DNA from: Saxidomus purpurata
Taxonomy: Eukaryota; Mollusca; Bivalvia; Venerida; Veneridae
NCBI GenBank assembly: GCA_022818135.1
Contig: JAFMSR010000008.1
Location: 34,052,257 to 34,116,256 of the forward strand
Direction of reading: 5' to 3'
DNA: 64,000 nucleotides
Made by a program: the position numbers and the translations under genes. Positions 57,452 through 64,000 of the stretch are shown piece after piece. Position 1 is the first letter of the stretch. Each line of letters begins with the position of its first letter. The notes beneath the pieces are model-generated. The model ran no database searches, had not been told where the DNA came from, and saw nothing but the letters and a program-made list of their open reading frames with translations.

Positions 57452-57479
57452 AGTTAACAAGGCCGAGAAACATAGACAT

Positions 57480-57935
57480 TAGTTAGTCAGAAAAAAAAAT
57501 CTGAAAAATAATTTAGACCTTTGCCAGTCAGACAAACCAGCTATACCTTAACCAATCAATAAACCAATCAGACATGTACCAGTTAGAAAAACCAGCTATG
57601 TCTTACCCAGTCAGAAAAGCCAATCAACTGTACAGAAGAAAAAAACCAGCTATGTCTTACCCAGTCAGAAAAGCCAATCAGACATGTACCAGTAAGAAAA
57701 ACAGCTTGTCTTACCACTCAGAAAAGCCAATCAGACAATCTACCAGTTAGCAAAAACCAGCTATGTCTTACCCAGTCAGAAAAGCCAATCAGACATGTAC
57801 CAGTTAGCAAAAACCAGCTATGTCTTACCCAGTCAGAAAAGCCAATCAGACATGTACCAGTTAGCAAAAACCAGCTATGTCTTACCCAGTCAGAAAAGCC
57901 AGTCAGACATTTACCAGTCAGACAGACCCAATTAG
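57480..57935 (+). repeat. 57-bp satellite, about 8 units
   Basis: Units contain CCAGCTATGTCTTACCCAGT, CAGAAAAGCCAATCAGACAT and GTACCAGTTAGCAAA; CCAGCTATG at 57757 and 57814 gives the period. The right-hand units are nearly identical, and the left-hand ones are degraded. Confidence 0.9.
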
Positions 57936-58509
57936 ACTAACAAACGAGACGTGAAATATATCAATTGAAGTTGTTATGTACGTTGCCTACGATGAAACGA
58001 AGATTGGGCTATATATATATCATATACATCAGTACATGTAACATATCATATATTGGGTATGACAAACTTACGAAAAGAACCACTTTAAGACTGCATTTCG
58101 GGCTGATGAGGTCAAGGTTGTTGTTTCTTAAAATAGAAAAAGAAAACATATTTGAATTCAATAGCATAAGTAAGGAATACGACATTGTAATGAAATTTGA
58201 CAGGAAGCTAACGAAAAGAAACAGGTTTAGATAGCGGGTCACTGTCATTGCTACTCAAATTAGCAAAGCAGTTTATGGCAAATAAATGTTTGGAATGAAA
58301 TATTCTGGCACGATTGTGTATACATAGTAAGTTTATATGGAAGCCTACCTTGAGATTGAATTTGAAACTGCTGAGATCAAAATTATTGTTAACAACTTAT
58401 ATTCGAATAAAGTAGCTAGAATTAGTGCAACTGACTATTTAATTAGTTTAATTATTTATATATATGTTAAATAAAATTATATCAAGTTAGATATTATGAC
58501 TGTTTAAGA
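57936..58509. other. A/T-rich stretch without supported gene
   Basis: An open frame at 57965-58234 is A/T-driven, with no domain or splice evidence. Confidence 0.4.
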
Positions 58510-59660
58510 AACAATAACCTAATGCTTGATCCCATACTACATTACAAAAAGTTCAATATTCTATTTATAGGTCACTGTCTAGCTAAACACGTGGAGAATA
58601 TGAATATGACAAAAATAGAACTGTCACTTGCTAAATGTTGAAACTTTTATTTCTTGGCGTGTCCGTGTCGCTCGTTTAAAGAGAAGTCATTACACAAATT
58701 CATAGAAAAATAAACGTTAAATAAAGAAACCACTGACAGAAAACAATATCATATATGTTTGCTGGTCTGTCTGTCTGAAAATCTACAATGCTACCAGATA
58801 ATATTGAAAATGTTGTCAGACAGTTTTGAACATCCCGAGGCTTTAAGTCATTGAGATACTTAAATTTGCATTTTCAATGGTTATTGCCGATTTGATGAAG
58901 TAAAACTTGCTTCTGAATTACCATGATGATGCATTTCTTTGAGATGAAACGCTTTGTCAGAAACCATTTACGTTAGAAAAAAGTCTTAAATGGACTGTTT
59001 TGATAGATTGGTGTATTTGAATTTGGACAGAAAGCTGTTTTACAACCACTTTATAGTTAAAAAACGTATTTTAAGACGAAAGAGTTTTAAAGCTAAAGCT
59101 ATTGATGCTTTATATGGCGACCTGGGCAGGATACCTGTTAGAACATATAGAAACAAAGCGCTGTAAGCGCTGAAGGCCTGGTGCTGCATATTGTTTGGTG
59201 GTATTAAGAAAGTATTTTCAACTCCACTTTATTATGTCACTATTCAAGTAACAACAACCGCGTGCTTGACACAATTAATTACAAAAAGTTCAATTTTCCA
59301 TTTACAGGTAACTGTCTAGTAAAACACGTGGAGAGGAAGAACTTTGGTGTGCCTCGTGTTTTTATAATTTCCCTTTGTAACGTTCTCCTTGAACATATAA
59401 TAGTTTAAAAGTGTATATACCGTTTACTTTAGCGTTCCCTTTTGTACTGTAGACATTAACAAGAACTTAAGAAAGTCAGGGTCATTACTGTTGCCCAATT
59501 GATGAACTATTCCCATTTCTTACTTTTTGATTGGACTGCATCTTGAAAACTATTGACAGAAGTTATTCATTTCAGGCAACAGCACGTAGTAACATGGGAC
59601 ATTGATATAAAAAACCAAATTAGACCTTGCTTCATCTATCTAAGAGTATACAAGCTTACA
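58510..59660 (+). repeat. Dispersed repeat with internal direct repeat
   Basis: 58510-58598 and 59250-59334 are related (ATTACAAAAAGTTCAAT, AAACACGTGGAGA). From 59332 on, the sequence matches 63185-63420 (GAGGAAGAACTYTGG, TTCCCTTTGTAACGTT, GGACTGCATCTTGAAAA). 59150-59180 holds AGCGCTGTAAGCGCTGAAGG, inverted relative to 13303. Confidence 0.6.
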
Positions 59661-60106
59661 GTCATATCCATTGACTGGATTTATTTCATACAACAATACT
59701 GATACGGAAGATTTAGAGTTTTTAACTCTATTTCAAAGCACAATAACTTCTTCCACACAGGTGCACATCTGTCTGATAACAAATCACGTTTATATTTACA
59801 TAATTATTTTGATCATTTATCTAGCATTCCTTCCTTACTTGTGTCCTTTCTTCCATTTCCAGATCACTAGTCTTGTGATGTCTTTATAGGCAATTGCATG
59901 AAAATGATCTGAGCTTTACAGGGCTAGTACTGGTAGTCAAAGCAAAATTGGCTCTTAAAATTCCCGTGCCAAAAAGATGCGCAGATACATTAGTATATGA
60001 ATAAAGGCAACGAGATGTACCAACTGTTGGCAGTGCTCAGCAACGGCATATAATTGTGTCTGGAATGTACGTAAATTCTGTCTTTTTATTTTTTTTATTG
60101 AGAATC

Positions 60107-60425
60107 AAACTATAAACGCTTATATCGAGCTCCGTACCGAAAATATCCGTACTTTTCCGTGATATGCATATGATTATCTTCGGTAGCAGCGTAAGTTGAA
60201 ATTTACAGCGCAGTTATTTCTAAAACCAAAGTCTGTGAAAAAACTGAGTAATGGAGCCCGTGAACTATTCTGTAATCGTTCGAAGCTGTCATATGGTATA
60301 ATCGTGTATACTACATTGATCTGCTCTACCTTGCACTACTTTCCCATAGCGCAGTTTTACAGTTGTTATCAACACATTTTACAGTTAAATTATCTACGGT
60401 GTTTGAGATGTAGCGTGTTAACTTA
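60107..60425 (+). repeat. Dispersed repeat modules X and Y
   Basis: 60107-60232 (X) is the inverse of 12545-12678, while 60305-60425 (Y) is in the same orientation as 13372-13490. The two modules are about 70 bp apart here and about 700 bp apart at 12.5-13.5 kb. Confidence 0.75.
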
Positions 60426-60779
60426 GGCCTTTGGGATCAAAAGAAACATTTTGTTTAAATACTGGATAAAATTGTTGAACTCTAGAGAAAAATCCTACAT
60501 TTCAAACATTTTTAGAATGATGAAAGTTGATGCAGATTTGGAATAACGTATTAATGAGCGAATTGGGCATTCCAAATAAAATGGATGCATGAGTAATATA
60601 TATATAGATGAATTTAATTTACTTTGTAGTTTGCGACATTTCAGGTATTTGTGATTTGATCAGGTTCAGTGTCGCCTATTTTTCATAGTCAACATAGCTG
60701 GATTTAAAACGAAAATCATCATTCGAAACATGTGAGTTTAGAGAATGAGTTCATGGGTAAATTTACTTGATATTCTTAC

Positions 60780-60950
60780 ATTTGTAGCGTAGCGAACGTG
60801 TGTATGACTTTCGACAAAATTAGTTCGCCTGGTTTGGAATGCCCGCTCACAGTTAATTTCTCGAGAATCATCGACGCCGACATTATAGATGAAAAATGTG
60901 TCGAACCGGTAGCTCAAATTATCCGAGTACTGAATCGTCTTACTGTCCAT
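60780..60950 (-). CDS. Possible coding exon, unidentified
   Basis: ATG at 60950 (A at -3, G at +4) opens MDSKTIQYSDNLSYRFDTFF.., rich in polar residues and with varied third bases unlike the A/T-rich surroundings. A GTAAGA donor follows at 60779-60774, which would end the exon at 60780 in phase 0 (..THVRYATN); the frame otherwise continues to a stop at 60738. No signal peptide and no family recognised. The opposite strand is also open here, so the call is weak. Confidence 0.25.
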
Positions 60951-61465
60951 CTTGTTGACAATCAATTATTTTTGGCGAAATAATTAATATACCTAAATAA
61001 TGAGTTAAAAAGTGAAGAAGAAGACGAGACACTCTCTACAACTGATGTCAAACTAAATTACTTAAAACCATAAATAATCGAATATTTGTAAGTATTATAA
61101 CTTAACCTAAAAGTTTAACATATATATTCCAGTTATTATCGATAATATCAGCATTTCAATAAACCATTCAAAATACCATTCAATACTCTATGTAAAGTTG
61201 TTGTTGTACAATTAATGGGTGGATAGCGGCGAAGGGTTCTATGTTGATTATTTGTGGGGAAAATGAAGCATTTTTATATAAGTTGTTCTTTAAAAAAAAT
61301 TTATTTATCATTTTACATTCATTGAACCCATGGTTTATGTTTAGAGAATATAATCTGATAGATGTAGGGAGTGCCCCTTTAAAATAGTCGAAAAGTTTTT
61401 ACAGAACTCGTGTAATCGTTGCGTGTACTTTCGGCACTGAAAAAAAAAACTGAAATATGTATGTA
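60951..61465. other. A/T-rich stretch without supported gene
   Basis: No recognised feature. Confidence 0.45.
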
Positions 61466-61712
61466 TACTCAGTTGCAAAAGAAAGTGTGCAGTTTTTTAT
61501 TTCTCCATTTTGATAAAACGTATCGGTCTCGAATTTCGAACACTACCTTTATACATGTACAAAATTTTGCTATCGATTGAAAGTGCTGTCAATGCACAGG
61601 CAGTTGAGCATAAATTGCTCTAAATTTTGATGCCAAACATCATATATTTCTGTTAAAAGTTATACATAAAATAACAAAAACCTAAGAGCACACTTTCTTT
61701 TGCAACAGAGTA
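61466..61712. mobile_element. Mariner/Tc1-like MITE (~247 bp)
   Basis: The left end ACTCAGTTGCAAAAGAAAGT..GTGC (61467-61490) is the inverse of GCACACTTTCTTTTGCAACAGAGT (61688-61711) with one mismatch. Both are flanked by TA, fitting a TA target duplication. The interior is non-coding. Confidence 0.75.
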
Positions 61713-62577
61713 TATATATATTTAGATAGTACCGCCAAAATGTAACTGACAATGTATCCGTTGAAATGACCCCTGATTTACTAGGTATATTGTAATACAC
61801 ACAAACAAGCCGAGTAGAAAGCCTTTTCTGTGACCAAGATCGGCCGAGTCACTCATCTCTAATGACTTAATAATGGATTGAGAAGCTTTTATAACAAAAA
61901 TAAAGCCAGTTCAGACAGTTTGCAGCCATTACACTATGCATTGATCAAAAGATGAATTCAGAAGAAAAATAATGCCCTGTATCAAAGCTCATTGCGGAAA
62001 AGCACATTCTTTCCCGTTCTCAATATCGCGTTTAGTTTGATCGTGTTTAAAAAGTTTAACCACAAAGCACTTTTCTTCAATACAAACAATTTCATGTTGT
62101 CAATAAAAATTACATGTCACAAGACACGAAAACTTCCCCGATTATCAGTTATGACATGCAGTTATATAGCCCCCAAGATCAAGTTCTTCCAAAAATGAGA
62201 TCGAGACCCCTCATTACTAGAATGGAAATTGTATACTTCCTTTTGCTCATAAAAGCGCTCGCTAATGTTATATGTCACGCATTGTGATACACCATCATAT
62301 TCCTGTTCCGAGCAGATTTTATTATACGTCGTCTTCTAAAGTACCGAAAATGCCACGAAAGAAAACGAGCTTCACTCCAGGAAGATTTAGATTGTTTCTT
62401 CATTGTTTTTCCTAGTTTATTTTGGAAAGATTCTCACAGAGCATGCCATTCTGTCCGTACAAACGGAAGATTTATAATAAATGGAGATAGTTTTGTATAA
62501 AGATCTCTTTAGAACGGTGCCAGTACAAATAGATTATTCTATCACTTTTGTAGATTAATTTTTTGGATGATTACGAC
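61713..62577. other. Sequence upstream of the signal-peptide exon
   Basis: No supported feature. May hold the promoter and 5' UTR of the gene starting at 62578. Confidence 0.35.
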
Positions 62578-62674
62578 ATGGTAGTAATGTTCAACTTGTG
62601 CAGATTATGTTTTCTTTACATTGTGTGTGGCATTTTTGGACAGGCATACTGCAAACGGCCTCTTCTAATGTTTG
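62578..62674 (+). CDS. First coding exon of an unidentified secreted protein
   Basis: ATG at 62578 opens MVVMFNLCRLCFLYIVCGIF, then GQAYCKRPLLMF plus one base, to a consensus donor G|GTAAGT at 62674/62675, phase 1. The hydrophobic core at residues 10-20 followed by GQA gives a likely signal-peptide cleavage before YC. A second ATG at codon 4 could also serve as start. The mature N-terminus with an early cysteine fits a small disulfide-rich secreted protein, but no family is recognisable from 10 residues. Same layout (signal peptide, phase-1 donor) as the exons at 31583 and 17807. Confidence 0.45.
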
Positions 62675-62964
62675 GTAAGTAAAGAATTTATTAAGTTGAA
62701 CATGCATATTATATATGTCTATGGGGAGAAGTTAAGCGTAGCCATCTTTCAATAAGTGCGAGTTTCAATTTGGGTTAGGGATCAAGAACGAACAGTTTCC
62801 AACCTGTCCTTGCCGACAGCAGCACTGATTGGAAGTATGAAAATGATAATGGGGTGCCATTCAATAACGCCAAGTGTGCACGTGTTTATATTAAGAGCTA
62901 TGAGCAACTGATTCTCCACACTTTCTTGAGAAGATGGTTTCAATTCATAAAGGGTTACTCTTAA
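62675..62964. other. Putative intron start
   Basis: Unique sequence after the donor, with no exon supported. Confidence 0.4.
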
Positions 62965-63096
62965 CATTTACTTTTGAACGTGAGCATATGTATCAAGCAT
63001 TTACTTCTGAACATGAGCATATGTATCAAACATTTACTTCTGAACGCAAGCATATGTATTAAACATTAAATTCTGAACATGAGCATGTGTATTAAA
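62965..63096 (+). repeat. 33-bp minisatellite, 4 units
   Basis: CATTTACTTCTGAACATGAG.. units start at 62965, 62998, 63031 and 63064, exactly 33 bp apart. Confidence 0.9.
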
Positions 63097-63184
63097 TATT
63101 TTGTACCATCAGATATATTTTTCTATATTCATTTTCAAAAGGGTAACTTTGTTCACATCTTCTGTGGCACATTGCCTTACAGCA

Positions 63185-63420
63185 GAGGAAGAACTCTGGT
63201 TTGCCTCGATTTTATGAATATTCTCCCTTTGTAACGTTATTGCTTAAAAGATAGATGCCATCGCCTTTGGAATGTATAAATTGGCAGGAGCTGAATTCGT
63301 TTGGACTGCATCTTGAAAATAGTTACTAGTAACCGGATTCTTTGAAATTGTATTGGAGGACATTGATTGATATAAAGCCGACTTAATTCTTCATCTATAT
63401 AACAATACACATTGTTACAT
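63185..63420 (+). repeat. Dispersed repeat, second copy of 59332-59660
   Basis: Shares GAGGAAGAACTCTGGTTTGC, TCCCTTTGTAACGTT and TGGACTGCATCTTGAAAA with 59332-59560 in the same order and orientation. The minus-strand frame at 63237-63437 is repeat-derived. Confidence 0.65.
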
Positions 63421-64000
63421 TTTCTAACCAAAACCAAACCAGTCGCTTTCTAGCTTTTATAAAAGCTAAGCTTGTGAATTCGTCTGTGCCATAAGAGGTA
63501 ATAGGACATCGTAGTAGCTGTATGCTACTGATCGGAATGAAAGTAGACACGTAAAGATCTGATTCTTTTGTAATTAATATGTCACTTAAATGATGCCCTA
63601 GGCAGTCGTATTCTTTTGCTGAATTTTCAAACTGTGAACATGTAATGAACTACCACCTTTCCATCTAATAGATCTATCCTGGGACTACTTAAGTTAATTG
63701 TCACATTATACAAGTTAGATCGCCGTTCAGTGCCCCATAGGAATTACATTAATTTACTACAAATATGCTTGGAGCTCCCGTACATTAATATCACCTTCTG
63801 CTGAAGCGTTCAGACAATCCTAAAATTGAATTTCGTATGTTTATTGGTCAGTATTCGTACGCTGTGTGTTGCGTTAATGTGATAATTTAATGACCATTGC
63901 TTCTCAAAACATGCTTGTATAATCAGGGTAATAATTTTGTCTGTCAGAAATATCAAACGTGAGGAAAAAAATGTAAGACAATCGGGTTGACATTAGTGAT
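63421..64000. other. Terminal A/T-rich stretch
   Basis: Contains the perfect 18-bp palindrome TAGCTTTTATAAAAGCTA (63451-63468). No gene supported. Confidence 0.45.

Overview
The window is eukaryotic nuclear DNA, about two-thirds A/T, almost certainly from a bivalve mollusc. The evidence is the repeat content. It holds rolling-circle-like elements starting ATTATACCCCC and carrying a (GGTC)n stretch and ~145-bp tandem cores. A second family starts at AGCTCACCTGAGC and ends at the palindrome AGGGCCATCATGGCCCT. There are also tRNA-derived SINEs, TTAA-bounded MITEs and a LINE relic. No operons, prokaryotic genes, rRNA or functional tRNA genes were seen. The assembly has one exactly 500-N gap (12003-12502), probably a fixed-size scaffolding join.

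Layout. 1-3240: two copies of the AGCTCACCT family (called F here), both carrying a 42-bp satellite. 3949-4375: a nested-palindrome element with a CRE site. 4551-5777, 8631-9823 and 10167-11610: three rolling-circle-like elements E1-E3. 12003-15800: the gap, dispersed repeats, a GC-rich nested palindrome and a short-period repeat. 17201-17807 (minus): the first two coding exons of a Ly6/three-finger gene. 18047-19130: a SINE and a degenerate repeat. 19757-23622: a 40-bp satellite (~65 units) between two inverted copies of a TTAA MITE (family T). 25115-29262: old repeat relics. 29531-31673: a candidate internal exon and a signal-peptide exon. 33897-34716: a poly(A) SINE and a pentanucleotide tract. 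36000-41300: mostly unique A/T-rich DNA with one repeat relic. 41322-43700: a foldback containing (GA)n and a SINE, then a T element nested in another T element, then a repeat with a perfect palindromic oestrogen-response-element sequence. 45000-57000: mostly non-coding, with a SINE, a LINE relic, an intact T element and a 143-bp palindromic MITE. 57417-57935: a 57-bp satellite. 58510-63440: duplicated segments, a mariner-like MITE and another signal-peptide exon.

Coding content is sparse and seen only as exons. The best-supported gene is the minus-strand Ly6/uPAR-type secreted protein: signal-peptide exon plus cysteine-rich exon, with matching phase-1 boundaries. Two plus-strand exons at 31583-31673 and 62578-62674 each encode a start codon, a signal peptide and a phase-1 GTAAGT donor. 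Most longer open frames are by-products of satellites or repeats. The most unusual content is in the transposons. Unrelated families share one architecture (5' end matching a 3' subterminal inverted repeat, then a hairpin, then a CTCTWGTT-like end) and one ~145-bp core period. E1 also carries tandem nuclear-receptor sites, including exact AGGTCACAGTGACCT.
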